Below, in pieces: positions 31,131-41,070 of a DNA stretch of 64,000 nt (the first letter of the stretch is position 1; each line of letters begins with the position of its first letter). The notes beneath the pieces are model-generated. The model made no database searches. It was not told the origin of the DNA and saw nothing but the letters and a program-made list of their open reading frames with translations. A program made the position numbers and the translations under genes. Origin of the DNA: Actinomycetaceae bacterium MB13-C1-2. Its GTDB lineage: Bacteria; Actinomycetota; Actinomycetes; Actinomycetales; Actinomycetaceae. The stretch is taken from contig CP141731.1 of NCBI GenBank assembly GCA_035621235.1, forward strand, positions 1,550,001 to 1,614,000, read 5' to 3'.

Positions 31131-31209
31131 CCGGGTTGCCAATCAGATAGGGGACTTTTCCGCCGTAAAATGCGGCGTGTCGACCTCCTATCTGATTGGA
31201 AAACCGGGG
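31131..31209. repeat. Intergenic palindrome family A, copy 1
   Basis: Inverted repeat of about 79 bp. The outer arms TTGCCAATCAGATAGGGG and CCTATCTGATTGG are closed by an inner CCGCCG/CGGCG stem. Compared with copies at 36529 and 40919, its asymmetric centre (GACTTTTCC side first) is in the opposite orientation. It lies 25 nt after the ilvE stop and may act as a terminator. Confidence 0.9.
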
Positions 31210-31255
31210 GGCGGCGTGACTGGGAACTGGGACCGCAGGTGGCGGAGGGGGTACT

Positions 31256-32173
31256 TTGAAGACTGTTCGCACAGTTGCCGAGTTACATGAAGCGCTCGCT
31301 GAGCTGTCCGAAGCGTTTACCGACAAGAGCGGTTCAGGCCGAAATAGGGTTCCTTCTGTCGGCATGATCCCCACGATGGGAGCGTTGCACGAGGGGCACC
31401 TGAGCTTGGTCAAGACCGCGCGATCTGAAAACGACATTGTCGTCATGTCAGTGTTCGTCAACCCGACGCAGTTCAACGAAGCAGTGGACCTCGTCGCCTA
31501 CCCGAGGGCTGAGGAAAGGGACGCCGGTCTCGCCGAGCAAGCGGGAGTCGACCTGCTATTCATTCCCTCTGCCGCCGAAATGTATCCCGATGGATATGCA
31601 ACAACTGTGAGCGTGAACGGGCCCCTCTCCGAGACCCTTGAAGGCGCTCGCCGGGGACGTGGTCACTTTGACGGTGTGGCAACGGTGGTCGCCAAGCTCC
31701 TGATCATGGTGCTTCCGGACAGCGCTTACTTTGGGCAGAAGGATGCTCAGCAAGTGGTTGTCGTGAGGCGAATGGTTCGCGATCTTGGAATCCCAACTGA
31801 GATCGTTACATGTCCAATCGTGCGAGCCGAAGACGGACTGGCGCTCTCAAGCCGCAATGAACGATTGACGGGCGAGGATAGGTTACGGGCGCTTTCGCTC
31901 TCACGCTCCCTTTTCACCGTCGCGGCGGCAGTTGCAGATGGTGAAACTGACACCGGCGAGCTCGAAACAGTAGGCTTGCGCGTCCTCACCGAATCAGACG
32001 TCGACGTGGAGTATCTAGCCTTTGTTAATCCTGAGACCCTTCGTCCGGCCGAGGCCGTTGAGGGCCCTGTCCTTTGCGCTGTCGCTGCCCGAGTCGGCGA
32101 GGTGCGCCTGATTGACAATGTGATGCTTGTGTCGCCGGGCCACGACGCCACGGGCGCGACCGGGGTATCTTGA
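31256..32173 (+). CDS. panC: Pantothenate synthetase
   Basis: Joins pantoate and beta-alanine with ATP to make pantothenate. Motifs: MIPTMGALHEGHLSLVKTA (with the HxGH-type nucleotide site), VFVNPTQFNE, YFGQKDAQQVVVVRRMV and LALSSRNERL. The 305-residue length is normal. The start is TTG 31256, with GGAGGGG 5 nt upstream. It is followed at 48 bp by panB. Both follow ilvE and lie downstream of the ilv block that makes the precursor. Confidence 0.95.
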   Translation: MKTVRTVAELHEALAELSEAFTDKSGSGRNRVPSVGMIPTMGALHEGHLSLVKTARSENDIVVMSVFVNPTQFNEAVDLVAYPRAEERDAGLAEQAGVDLLFIPSAAEMYPDGYATTVSVNGPLSETLEGARRGRGHFDGVATVVAKLLIMVLPDSAYFGQKDAQQVVVVRRMVRDLGIPTEIVTCPIVRAEDGLALSSRNERLTGEDRLRALSLSRSLFTVAAAVADGETDTGELETVGLRVLTESDVDVEYLAFVNPETLRPAEAVEGPVLCAVAARVGEVRLIDNVMLVSPGHDATGATGVS

Positions 32174-32221
32174 AGGGTAGCTTTTCAAACTACGACCTCG
32201 TACTAACCCTAGGACAACTAA

Positions 32222-33073
32222 ATGCCGAAGATGACAATCCCCAGGCTTGTGGAAATGCGGGCAAACGGTGAGCCCATTGTCATGGTCACTGCATACGACT
32301 ACCCGGGTGCTCGCGCCGCCGAGAGGGCTGGGGTTGACATGATCTTGGTGGGGGACTCGGGCGCACAGGTAGTACTGGGCTACGACTCCACCGTTGCGGT
32401 CTCGACCGATGAAATGCTGGTTCTGGCGAAAGCGGTTCATCGGGGGAGCGAATCGGCATTCGTCGTGTGCGATGTTCCGTTCGGATCAACTGAGGTCTCG
32501 GATGAGCAGGCGGTCTCGACCGCAGTCCGCTTCGTAAACGAGGCTCGAGCCGATGCGGTGAAGCTAGAGGGCGGAAACCCGGCTCGGCTCAGCCGTATCC
32601 GCGCGATTGTTGGCGCAGGGATTCCCGTCGTCGGACACATCGGTCTAACCCCGCAAACGGCGACGGCGCTTGGCGGCCTGCGTGCTCAGGGAAGGACAAC
32701 CGCGAGCGCCGAACGCCTGATTACGGATGCCCTGGGAGTCGAGGAAGCTGGCGCCTTCTGCCTGGTCGTGGAAGCGGTTCCGTCGGAACTGACAGAGCTA
32801 CTGCTCCAGCATCTTTCTATCCCACTAATAGGAATTGGGGCCGGACCCGCGGACGGGCAGGTCCTCGTCCTGCACGATCTTGCAGGAATCACCGAGGGAC
32901 ACACCGCAAAGTTCGTGAAGCGTTACGGCAACGTGGGTGAAGAAGTGACTGCGGCAATCAAGGCGTACGCGGATGAGGTTCGCGATGGCAGGTTCCCCGC
33001 AGTAGAGCATCAGTACAAGGCAACCCAGGAAGCAGTGGAAGCCGCCAGAAACCTCCTGGCGAACTCGAACTAG
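32222..33073 (+). CDS. panB: 3-methyl-2-oxobutanoate hydroxymethyltransferase
   Basis: Adds a hydroxymethyl group from methylenetetrahydrofolate to 2-ketoisovalerate, giving ketopantoate. Family motifs are MVTAYDYPGARAAE, the metal and substrate loop LVGDSGAQVVLGYDST, KLEGG, GHIGLTPQ and IGIGAGPADGQVLVLHD. The GDSGAQ loop departs from the common GDSLGM. The protein has 283 residues. ATG 32222 has AGGA about 8 nt upstream. It converges on the ABC permease gene. Confidence 0.95.
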   Translation: MPKMTIPRLVEMRANGEPIVMVTAYDYPGARAAERAGVDMILVGDSGAQVVLGYDSTVAVSTDEMLVLAKAVHRGSESAFVVCDVPFGSTEVSDEQAVSTAVRFVNEARADAVKLEGGNPARLSRIRAIVGAGIPVVGHIGLTPQTATALGGLRAQGRTTASAERLITDALGVEEAGAFCLVVEAVPSELTELLLQHLSIPLIGIGAGPADGQVLVLHDLAGITEGHTAKFVKRYGNVGEEVTAAIKAYADEVRDGRFPAVEHQYKATQEAVEAARNLLANSN

Positions 33074-33163
33074 ATCTCCCATTGAGAAGAACTGCGGATA
33101 TCTTCCAAGACCCTAGGCGTACCGTCACTCTGCTCTACCGGAGACGTTTTCAGGTAGCCGCAT

Positions 33164-35692
33164 CTATTCTGCCGCTAGGGCCTCCGTTGGGGAGACTCTA
33201 GCCGCGGTTCTTCCCGGTATCACCGATGCCAGCAGAGCCGCACCGACTGCGACCACAAGGATCAGGAACCACTGGGCCCAAGGAATCTGGATAATTCGGT
33301 TTTCGACTCCAATCGGGAGCGAGGTAAACCCGACGATCCCGAAGTACGCGCCGGCTATCATTCCGGCCACTGCTCCAACGCCGCTAATCAGAACTGCCTC
33401 CCATCCAAGCATCGATCGCATGGCCCGCTTAGTCATTCCGAGCGCTCGAAGTAGTCCGTTCTCCTTGACCCGTTCAGTAACCGAGAGCGAGAGCGTGTTG
33501 GTAACTCCGACTAGTGCGACCAGTACGGAGACCGCTAGCAGGGCGACCACAACCATTACGAGGACGTTTACGATGTCATCGATTGCCGAGCGCATTGCGA
33601 CAAATCCGTCCACAGCTGCGTCGGGCGCAATCAGGCCAATCTCGGTGATGATTGCCTTGTAGTCATCAGGATTGTCCAGTTTCAGCCAGACCTGAACCGG
33701 CGTGGTCTCAAGGCCGAGTTGTTTGATAGTCGCGTCTGTCGTCAACATCAGTCCGGCATCAGCCAAAGCTCCGGCGGGCACTCCCTCAGTGGTTCCGCAC
33801 TTGTCTCCAGCACATATCTCAACCGCCGATGCGGAATCCGCGCCCCACCAGGGCATTGTTATCTGTCCGGATCCGAGGTTGGGGATTGCACCTCGTACAA
33901 CTTCTTCGGTGCCCGTGGAGTTCAGCAAGTACCCGGTCCAAGTCGCGCCCGTATCTAGGAGTTTCGCGTTGACCCACGCGCCCTCGACAGCGACAGCGTC
34001 GACCCCGTCGAGAGCTTTCATTTCACTAATCTGTTTGGCGGACAGTCCCTGCGAATCGCCACTTACCATCATGTCGATCGGGGCGCTCCCATCCATGGCT
34101 GCCTGAGAGGTAGCACGAAGCGATTGCGCGCCGAGGGTGAACATCGAAATCAGTGTTACCCCAATGAAGATCGCAATGCCCGTCGCTGCAGTGCGTCCCG
34201 GGTTTCTGGCGGTGTTACCCGCAGCGAGTTTGAAGGACTCGCGATTGCCGAGGGACCCGAACATCCTTGTGATTATCGGTAGTATCGCCGCAACGAACGT
34301 AATTACTGCGGCTGCGGTAGCGACTGCGGCCAAGAGGACCATTGGAAACGCATCTTCTTTTCCTTCCTCGGGGCCGTTTGCAAGAACCCAGGTTAAAATC
34401 CCAAGTCCGACGGTGATGACACTCGAAACGAGGGCAACGATCTTCCTCTTTCTCGTTACTCCCTGGATTCCTTGGGTATCGCCCGCCAGAGCGCGGATCG
34501 GTGGGACGCGGGAGGCTCTGACCGCTGGACGGAAGCCCGCGAACAGGGTAAATAGTGTTCCGACTAGCAGAAGTAGTGCGAATGCTCTCCAACCGACAGA
34601 AGTGAGTGCACTTAGGTACGAGGGCACAACGTCAGCCGTAAGCGCGATTAAGGCACCGCCAAACCATCCGATGAGGACTCCGATGAGTGAACCGATCAAC
34701 CCAACGACCGCCGATTCCAGCAGCATTAGTCGTCGTACTTGCTTGCCGGTCGCGCCGATTGTCCTCAGTAAAGCTAGTTCGCGTTCACGTTGGCGGAAGA
34801 CCACCTGGAAGGTTGTGCCGACGACGATTAGGGCAACAATCGAGGCGATGACTGGGAAGAGGAGCAACATCAGAGTCATTGTCCACTGGCTAGTGTTGAT
34901 ACTCTCCAGTTCCTGGTCCACCACCGAGTACGCCGTCTCAGTGAATCCGCCGTTCATACCGGCGGAATCCAGAGCATCAATCACGTCAGTTTTCAATGCG
35001 TCCTGCTGGCTTTTCGATGGCTTTGAACTCTCACCGGCGACAAGCAACTCCCATCCGGTCCAACCGGGGCTCAGCTTATCCATTGCCTCGGGAGTCACCC
35101 AGAGGTCAGTCACCTGGTATGCGAGCGAGCCGCCCTCTTTCTCACCGATCCCAACAATGTCTAGTTTGACTTCGGTCTGTGGACCCTCGGATTCCTGACA
35201 CCCGGTGTCATCACAGACGAAGTTGTCCTGAACCAGGGCAAGGGAATCGCCTACACCGATGCCTAGACGCTCCGCCAGTTCGAGGGAGACGACTGCTTGA
35301 TCTGGCGATGCGGGGAGCGCACCGTCCGAAAGTGGAATGGTGCCGAGTTTTGGAGTTGGAACTAGTGATGCGTGCAACCAGAGGTTCTCCTGACCAACCA
35401 TCTTTCCCTCGTAGTACCCAGACTGATCGACAAACGTTCCGGCAACCGTGGGGACTTGGTCGAGGATTTTCTGGGCATCTCTTAAGTTCCGGCTATCATC
35501 GGGTCCGTCGCTCTGCACAACCACTGCTGCTTGGTCGTATCGACCAGCAACCCTGCTTTTGACACCCGCGTTGAGCGACCCGCCAAATACCAGCGCGGCA
35601 GCGACGAAGGCTACCGCTATTGCTACGGCAACGATCGTTGCCGTGTATCGTCTGCCGTGGTGTCTGAGGTTTCCTGCGACTAACTCGCGCAT
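33164..35692 (-). CDS. ABC transporter permease with two FtsX domains
   Basis: A membrane protein of about 842 residues in two FtsX/MacB-type halves. An N-terminal membrane helix (about 18-40) leads to a large extracytoplasmic domain. Three helices around 270-400 follow, then a second anchor, a second extracytoplasmic domain and three C-terminal helices. Characteristic FtsX stretches are ERELALLRTIGATGKQVRRLMLLE and ERVKENGLLRALGMTKRAMRSML. Such exporters move lipoproteins, peptides or other amphipathic molecules; the substrate is unknown. The start is ATG 35692 (MRELVAGNLRHHG), which shares a base with the stop of the ATPase gene (TGATG). A longer reading to 35731 would overlap that gene. 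Confidence 0.88.
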   Translation of the reverse strand: MRELVAGNLRHHGRRYTATIVAVAIAVAFVAAALVFGGSLNAGVKSRVAGRYDQAAVVVQSDGPDDSRNLRDAQKILDQVPTVAGTFVDQSGYYEGKMVGQENLWLHASLVPTPKLGTIPLSDGALPASPDQAVVSLELAERLGIGVGDSLALVQDNFVCDDTGCQESEGPQTEVKLDIVGIGEKEGGSLAYQVTDLWVTPEAMDKLSPGWTGWELLVAGESSKPSKSQQDALKTDVIDALDSAGMNGGFTETAYSVVDQELESINTSQWTMTLMLLLFPVIASIVALIVVGTTFQVVFRQRERELALLRTIGATGKQVRRLMLLESAVVGLIGSLIGVLIGWFGGALIALTADVVPSYLSALTSVGWRAFALLLLVGTLFTLFAGFRPAVRASRVPPIRALAGDTQGIQGVTRKRKIVALVSSVITVGLGILTWVLANGPEEGKEDAFPMVLLAAVATAAAVITFVAAILPIITRMFGSLGNRESFKLAAGNTARNPGRTAATGIAIFIGVTLISMFTLGAQSLRATSQAAMDGSAPIDMMVSGDSQGLSAKQISEMKALDGVDAVAVEGAWVNAKLLDTGATWTGYLLNSTGTEEVVRGAIPNLGSGQITMPWWGADSASAVEICAGDKCGTTEGVPAGALADAGLMLTTDATIKQLGLETTPVQVWLKLDNPDDYKAIITEIGLIAPDAAVDGFVAMRSAIDDIVNVLVMVVVALLAVSVLVALVGVTNTLSLSVTERVKENGLLRALGMTKRAMRSMLGWEAVLISGVGAVAGMIAGAYFGIVGFTSLPIGVENRIIQIPWAQWFLILVVAVGAALLASVIPGRTAARVSPTEALAAE

Positions 35693-36423
35693 CAGGCGAC
35701 CTGTTCGATGTGCTCGGAAGTGGGTTTCCACAGGTCGGCAGAGACTTTGCCGTCGCGCATGACGACCACTCGGTCTGATTTCTCCGCAACGTGTCTGTCG
35801 TGGGTCACCATTATGACCGTTTGGCCTAGTTCGTCGACTGCCGAGCGAAGTAGGCCAAGGACTTCCTGAGTGGAGGCGGAGTCAAGGTTTCCTGTTGGTT
35901 CGTCGGCGACAACAACTGCCGGGCCGGTTGCAAGAGCGCGAGCCAGGGCAACGCGTTGTTGCTGTCCCCCTGAGAGCTGAGAGGGGAGGTGGTGAAGTCG
36001 ATCGCGCAGCCCAAGGGTTTCAACGACCATCTCAAACAGTTTCTCGTCCGTTTTGGTTCCCGCCAGCCGCGAAGGAAGAAGGATATTGTCCCGTGCATCC
36101 AGGGTAGGAATCAGATTGAAAGACTGGAACACGAAACCGATGCGGTCACGACGTAGGCGAGTTAGTTTGTCATCGGAGAGACTTCCGAGGATCACACCCT
36201 CGAGTTCCACCTCGCCAGAGGTAACGGAGTCCAGCCCGGCGAGCGCGTTCAGTAGGGTTGACTTGCCGGACCCCGACGGCCCCATGATTGTAGTGAACTC
36301 GCCTGAGCGAAACCCGATGGTGACGTTGTCGAGGGCAGTAACGGCGGTGTCTCCCTGACCGTAAAGCTTGCTGACCGAATCAAGTGCAGAGACGACTTGG
36401 GGCGCCTGGGGATTTCTGTGCAT
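35692..36423 (-). CDS. ABC transporter ATP-binding protein, MacB/LolD type
   Basis: A 243-residue ATPase partnering the FtsX-type permease encoded directly downstream. Complete motifs: Walker A GPSGSGKSTLLN, Q-loop FVFQSFNLIP, signature LSGGQQQRVALARAL, Walker B VVVADEPTGNLDS, and the switch His in VTHDRH. The ATG at 36423 has no good Shine-Dalgarno; TAACAC stands 7 nt upstream, so a leaderless start is possible. The two-gene unit is separate from the second MacB-like exporter at 50.6 kb, which has an adaptor gene. Confidence 0.93.
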   Translation of the reverse strand: MHRNPQAPQVVSALDSVSKLYGQGDTAVTALDNVTIGFRSGEFTTIMGPSGSGKSTLLNALAGLDSVTSGEVELEGVILGSLSDDKLTRLRRDRIGFVFQSFNLIPTLDARDNILLPSRLAGTKTDEKLFEMVVETLGLRDRLHHLPSQLSGGQQQRVALARALATGPAVVVADEPTGNLDSASTQEVLGLLRSAVDELGQTVIMVTHDRHVAEKSDRVVVMRDGKVSADLWKPTSEHIEQVA

Positions 36424-36528
36424 GGCCTAAGTGTTACATCGCTCAACCCGGGACGGCCTGGGTTAATCCCCTGAACAAACCCCGAAAGAGGATCTAGGGG
36501 ACCCCAATTTGGCCCCTCGTGCGGATCT

Positions 36529-36595
36529 CCAATCACATGGGGCGGCGACACGCGGCGGTTCGCGGCCGAAAAGTCCCCTATGTGATTGGCAAACC
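36529..36595. repeat. Intergenic palindrome family A, copy 2
   Basis: Outer arms CCAATCACATGGGG and CCCCTATGTGATTGG enclose GCGACACGC and a GCCGAAAAG asymmetric centre. Against copies 1 and 3 the arm carries C for G on the left and the matching G for C on the right, so pairing is kept. It lies about 77 bp beyond the manA stop (leftward) and about 105 bp upstream of the ABC ATPase start. Confidence 0.9.
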
Positions 36596-36671
36596 AAACG
36601 CGGGGTAAAGGCGGCGAGTTCGGGCGGATGTCGCAAGGCCCTGAGCCAGAGGGGTGCGGGGACGGGACGGG

Positions 36672-37865
36672 CTACGGGACTCCGCAGACTGCTACCGTTC
36701 CATCTCCCTCGGCGACGGCACGGCCGTCCGTGTCCAGAAGGAAGACAGCGTCACCCTGATGCAGTTCAACCGAGCCCTTCATCGTGGTGACGCGAACGGA
36801 ATTCTTGAGACACACCATCACCCTCGGTCCCGATCCAGGAAGAGGCAGAGGGGACCTAGCACCGGGCGCTTTTGGCTCTGCTGTCACTAGCTCAAAATCC
36901 TCGACAGGGGACCGGAAGTGGTTGATACCGGGGATCGGGTGTTCCGGCGCGATGCGAGTTGGCGGAACACCATCGAAGTCAGCGATTTCGAGGAACAACT
37001 CAGTATCAACATGCTTGCTGGTAAGACCCGCGCGGACGACATTGTCGGAGTTGGCCATCAACTCAAGTCCGATTCCTTGCTGATAAGAGTGAACCGTGCC
37101 GGTTTGCAGGAACGCTGTCTCACCCGGATCCAGGTGAACATGATTCATCAGGAATGCGATGAGTATCGCTGGATCGGGGCCGAACTGCGCCAGGAGCTTG
37201 ACTGTCGCCTGGTCGATGAACAGATCTGGTGACTCACCCAACTTCACTCTTCGTTCGCAAGCGCTGACGAAATCGAGCACGTCGGCCGCGTCAGGACCGT
37301 CTTTCGGATCGAGAATCCATGAAACGACGGGCTTTATCCCTCGTCCGGTTGCCAGAAGTAGTTTGCGTGAGAGACGTGAGGCGGTCTTGCCGCCCAGATT
37401 CTCCAGGCGCTCACGCGCCTGACGTCGTACTGCAAAACCGATGAGCGCGTCGAACTCAGAGATAGCGTAAACCATCTCTGGTTTGTGGGTCTGGTCGTGA
37501 AAGATGCGCTCAAAGGCGTCGAACTTGACTCCGGCGGCCTCCTCTTCGTCGTATCCTCTTGCGGCCCGCCTGCGTCCCGGATGAACCTGAATCGAAAGCG
37601 CGCCCCGCGGAGCAATTAGCTTCACCAGATAGGGAAGTTCATCGCCAAACGTGAACTGCGTTGATGGCCCCAGAGTAGATTCCGGATCGGACTCGATCAG
37701 TGTTTTCAGATCGGAGCCATCCGGAAGCCCACTCGCCCCCAGGGGATGGGCACCGAACCAAAGCTCGGCTACCGGATCACTACCCGGTTCCACCCCAAGA
37801 AATCGGGGGATAGCATCGAATGACCCCCAGTCATGGTGCTTAGGAACACCAGTCAATACCTGCAT
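36672..37865 (-). CDS. manA: Mannose-6-phosphate isomerase, class I
   Basis: Zinc enzyme interconverting fructose-6-phosphate and mannose-6-phosphate; supplies mannose for envelope polymers. Zinc ligands and active-site motifs: LSIQVHPGRR (Gln, His), DQTHKPEMVYAI (Glu) and GTVHSYQQGIGLELMANSDNVVR (His). The 397-residue length is normal. ATG 37865 lies 9 nt after the ilvD stop, so the two genes are very likely cotranscribed despite unrelated roles. A family A palindrome lies downstream. Confidence 0.94.
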   Translation of the reverse strand: MQVLTGVPKHHDWGSFDAIPRFLGVEPGSDPVAELWFGAHPLGASGLPDGSDLKTLIESDPESTLGPSTQFTFGDELPYLVKLIAPRGALSIQVHPGRRRAARGYDEEEAAGVKFDAFERIFHDQTHKPEMVYAISEFDALIGFAVRRQARERLENLGGKTASRLSRKLLLATGRGIKPVVSWILDPKDGPDAADVLDFVSACERRVKLGESPDLFIDQATVKLLAQFGPDPAILIAFLMNHVHLDPGETAFLQTGTVHSYQQGIGLELMANSDNVVRAGLTSKHVDTELFLEIADFDGVPPTRIAPEHPIPGINHFRSPVEDFELVTAEPKAPGARSPLPLPGSGPRVMVCLKNSVRVTTMKGSVELHQGDAVFLLDTDGRAVAEGDGTVAVCGVP

Positions 37866-37874
37866 TGGCCGCTC

Positions 37875-39749
37875 TCATTCGGGAACTACGCGATAGATGT
37901 CGCGAGCCGCCCCCTGTGAAGCCGAGAGTGCGGTCGCTCCGTAGAGTTTAAGGGCGGGAGAGACCCAGCGCTCGCGATTCTTTGGGGTCCATGGATGTTC
38001 ACGCGCTTCTTGGGCTTCGCGGCGCCTCGCCAGTTCCTCGTCATCAACCAGAAGGTCGAGCCTGCGTTGATTGACGTCGATGAGGATACGGTCGCCGTCT
38101 TCGATCAGGCCAATGGTTCCACCCGATGCCGCCTCAGGGGAGATATGTCCGATTGAAATGCCCGAAGTTCCGCCCGAGAAGCGACCGTCCGTAATCAGCG
38201 CACACTTCGCGCCGAGGCCGCGGCCTTTAATGAATGAGGTTGGGTAGAGCATTTCCTGCATGCCGGGTCCGCCCGAAGGACCCTCGTACCTAATCACAAC
38301 GACGTCGCCCGCCTCAACTGTCTTGTCGAGGATGCGGTCGATGGCCTCTTCCTGCGATTCCATGACGCGGGCGCGGCCTTCGAAATGGAATAGGGAAGGA
38401 TCGATGCCAGCGGACTTCACGATCGCGCCGTCCTCGGCCAGATTTCCGTAGAGGACAGTTAGGCCACCGGAGGCAGTGTATGCGTGCTCGACATCGCGAA
38501 TGCATCCGCCAGCAGCGTCTTTGTCGAGTTCCACCCAGCGGTTGTCGGTGGAGAAGGCCTCCGTGGTCCGCACGTTTCCCGGGGCGGCACTGAACAGTTC
38601 GATCGCTTCGGGGGAGGGATTCTCGCCGCGGATGTCCCACTTGCCCAGCCAAGATTCGATATCGGGGGAGTGAACAGTATGAACGCTGTGTCGCAGCAGG
38701 CCAGCGCGGTCCAGTTCGCCCAGAATCGCAGGGATTCCACCCGCACGGTGGACGTCTTCCATGTGGTAATCGTTGTGGTTCGGCGCAACCTTCGAGAGGC
38801 AGGGGATCTGATCGCCCGCCTCACCGATAGTGTCAAGAGTGAACTTGATGCCGCCCTCGCGTGCTACCGCGAGGATATGAAGTACCGTGTTCGAGGAACC
38901 GCCCATTGCCATGTCAAGGGAGATTGCGTTCCAGAAGGCGTCCTCCGTGGCAATGTTCCGGGGGAGAACCGAGTCATCCTCCTCGTCATAATAGCGATGA
39001 CACATCTCGACGATGGTGCGACCAGCTTCCTCGAACAGCTCCTTGCGGGCCACATGGGTTGCAAGGGTAGAACCGTTGCCAGGCAGAGACAGGCCAAGAG
39101 CCTCAGTCAAACAGTTCATGGAGTTCGCGGTGAACATGCCGGAACAGGAACCACAGGTCGGGCAAGCCAGTTTCTCAAGCTGAAGCAACTCATCGTCGCT
39201 GATAGAGTCGTCGGCCGTTGCATTCATGACTGTGATGAGGTTCCCGTGACCGGTCTTTGATCCACCTATAATCGCGTCTTCGGGGAGGTTCTTTCCAGCC
39301 TCCATCGGGCCACCCGAGACGAAAATAGCGGGAATGTTCAGCCGCATCGCAGCGATCAGCATTCCGGGGGTGATCTTGTCACAGTTTGAAATGCAAACCA
39401 TGGCATCGGCGCAGTGTGCCTCAACCATGTATTCGACTGAGTCGGCAATCAGCTCGCGCGAGGGGAGCGAGTAGAGCATGCCGCCATGCCCCATTGCGAT
39501 TCCGTCATCAACTGCAATGGTGTTGAATTCTTTGGCGACTCCACCGGCCTCTTTGATCGAGTCAGCGACCAGCTTGCCCATGTTCCGAAGGTGAACGTGG
39601 CCGGGGACGAACTCGGTGAACGAGTTTACGACCGCGATAATCGGCTTGCCAAAGTCGCTATCGGTCATTCCGGTGGCACGCCAAAGTGAGCGTGCTCCAG
39701 CCATGTTCCTGCCGGCGGTTGAGGTTGCGGACCGAAGTCGGCGAGCCAT
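37875..39749 (-). CDS. ilvD: Dihydroxy-acid dehydratase
   Basis: Iron-sulfur enzyme dehydrating dihydroxy-acids to 2-keto acids, the third common step of Val/Ile synthesis. Cluster cysteines lie in [13 protein letters not shown] and in [18 protein letters not shown]. Other motifs: [31 protein letters not shown] and the C-terminal [24 protein letters not shown]. The start is ATG 39749 ([10 protein letters not shown]), because AGAGGAGG lies just upstream; reading on to 39878 would add 43 unlikely residues. The protein has 624 residues. It is detached from ilvBNC and coupled to manA. Confidence 0.96.
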   Translation of the reverse strand: MARRLRSATSTAGRNMAGARSLWRATGMTDSDFGKPIIAVVNSFTEFVPGHVHLRNMGKLVADSIKEAGGVAKEFNTIAVDDGIAMGHGGMLYSLPSRELIADSVEYMVEAHCADAMVCISNCDKITPGMLIAAMRLNIPAIFVSGGPMEAGKNLPEDAIIGGSKTGHGNLITVMNATADDSISDDELLQLEKLACPTCGSCSGMFTANSMNCLTEALGLSLPGNGSTLATHVARKELFEEAGRTIVEMCHRYYDEEDDSVLPRNIATEDAFWNAISLDMAMGGSSNTVLHILAVAREGGIKFTLDTIGEAGDQIPCLSKVAPNHNDYHMEDVHRAGGIPAILGELDRAGLLRHSVHTVHSPDIESWLGKWDIRGENPSPEAIELFSAAPGNVRTTEAFSTDNRWVELDKDAAGGCIRDVEHAYTASGGLTVLYGNLAEDGAIVKSAGIDPSLFHFEGRARVMESQEEAIDRILDKTVEAGDVVVIRYEGPSGGPGMQEMLYPTSFIKGRGLGAKCALITDGRFSGGTSGISIGHISPEAASGGTIGLIEDGDRILIDVNQRRLDLLVDDEELARRREAQEAREHPWTPKNRERWVSPALKLYGATALSASQGAARDIYRVVPE

Positions 39750-39848
39750 GCTGCCTCCTCTAGGTGGTGTTGCCTGCTTCTGGGCAAGTCTAGTTCGCTC
39801 GCGGCTAGCACCGACTGTGCGTCCGAGCATACGATCGTTGGACTGGCG

Positions 39849-39854
39849 TAACCT
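39849..39854 (+). promoter_or_regulatory. -10 box of a leaderless promoter for lplA
   Basis: TAACCT ends 7 nt before the ATG at 39862, and no Shine-Dalgarno is present. The gene is divergent from ilvD (start 39749). Confidence 0.5.
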
Positions 39855-39861
39855 CGTACGT

Positions 39862-40911
39862 ATGCACGGTGAGTACAAAGAACAGGGCCAGAAACTAGTC
39901 GTTGTCGATGTTGAGCCTGATGGGGATTACGTCGGTAGCGCCCGGATCGCAGGGGACTTCTTTGCTGAGCCGGACGGGGTTATTATCCGCCTAGAAGCAG
40001 CGCTGAAAGGACTTCCTCTAGACGCATCTGCTAGCCACGTTGCAGGGCTTTTGGAAGAGACTCTCGAACCGGCCGATGTCCTGTTTGGACTCACCCCCTC
40101 GGGCATCGCGACTGCTTTTCGCCGCGCGGTTGGGGGAGCGGTTGACTGGGATGATCTCGACCTTGAGGTGATCCACGGTCCGTTCGTTTCGCCGGTCATT
40201 AACGTTGCCATGGATGAGACCTTGGTCGAGGATGTCGCCGCGGGAAGGCGCAAGCCGTTCATGCGAATCTGGGAGTGGGACAGTCCCCAGATCGTGATTG
40301 GTTCGTTCCAGTCATATGAGAACGAGATTGATCAGGCGGGCGTCGACAGACACGGGATCACCGTTTCACGTCGAGTCTCCGGTGGCGGTGCCATGTTCAT
40401 GGAACCCGGAAACTGCATTACCTACTCTGTTGTGGTACCAACGGCCCTTGTCGAGGGAATGAGTTTCCAAGACTCCTACGCCTTCCTCGATCAGTGGACT
40501 ATGGAGGCGCTTCGCAAGGTCGGAATCGAGGCGAAGTATGTCCCACTGAATGATATTGCCTCGCCCGCAGGAAAGATTGGCGGTGCGGCTCAGAAACGGT
40601 TTGCCAACGGGTACACAATGCACCACATGACTTCCTCGTACGATATTGATGCCCAGAAGATGATGGAATGTTTGCGAATCGGGCGTGAAAAGGTTCGCGA
40701 TAAGGGGCTTAGATCAGCGGTTAAGCGGGTCGATCCAATGCGATCACAAACGGGCATGCCACGGGAAGACATCATCGACGAGTTCATCCGGGTGTTCGCG
40801 GAAAAGTACGACGCTCAGCCTGGGAGCATCACGGAGGACGACTTAGAGGTCGCACGCCAGCGTGTCGAAACCAAGTTCAGCACCCCTGAATGGGTCCATA
40901 GAGTTCCGTAA
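39862..40911 (+). CDS. lplA: Lipoate-protein ligase A with N-terminal accessory domain
   Basis: Attaches lipoate to 2-oxoacid dehydrogenases and the glycine cleavage H protein. The catalytic domain (about 95-349) has the lipoate-binding [17 protein letters not shown] and the lysine of [14 protein letters not shown]. Residues 1-90 ([24 protein letters not shown], then LGLT-like [16 protein letters not shown]) resemble the accessory domain that in E. coli LplA is C-terminal and in archaea is the separate LplB. The domain order is thus swapped relative to E. coli. The start is ATG 39862; a reading from 39616 would overlap ilvD. A family A palindrome begins 8 nt after the stop. Confidence 0.88.
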   Translation: MHGEYKEQGQKLVVVDVEPDGDYVGSARIAGDFFAEPDGVIIRLEAALKGLPLDASASHVAGLLEETLEPADVLFGLTPSGIATAFRRAVGGAVDWDDLDLEVIHGPFVSPVINVAMDETLVEDVAAGRRKPFMRIWEWDSPQIVIGSFQSYENEIDQAGVDRHGITVSRRVSGGGAMFMEPGNCITYSVVVPTALVEGMSFQDSYAFLDQWTMEALRKVGIEAKYVPLNDIASPAGKIGGAAQKRFANGYTMHHMTSSYDIDAQKMMECLRIGREKVRDKGLRSAVKRVDPMRSQTGMPREDIIDEFIRVFAEKYDAQPGSITEDDLEVARQRVETKFSTPEWVHRVP

Positions 40912-40918
40912 CCCTCTT

Positions 40919-40996
40919 CCGGTTTGCCAATCAGATAGGGGCGCGACACGCCGGGTTTCGGGCGTGAAAAGGCCCCTATCTGATTGGCAAACTCGG
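40919..40996. repeat. Intergenic palindrome family A, copy 3
   Basis: The most regular copy. GGTTTGCCAATCAGATAGGG pairs with CCCTATCTGATTGGCAAAC, and the centre contains CGACACGCC and GGCGTGAAAAGG. It lies between convergent lplA (stop 40911) and the helicase gene (stop 41071), so it could terminate both. Confidence 0.92.
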
Positions 40997-41070
40997 GCTC
41001 ACACAGGTCAACCAGCCGGTCTTACGCTCCCTGACCGTCCACGACCGTTGAAACCCTTGGGATCGATTAC

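Noticed and set aside
39616-39861. Longer N-terminus for lplA
   Set aside because: It overlaps ilvD on the other strand and its promoter, and the accessory domain begins at the ATG at 39862.
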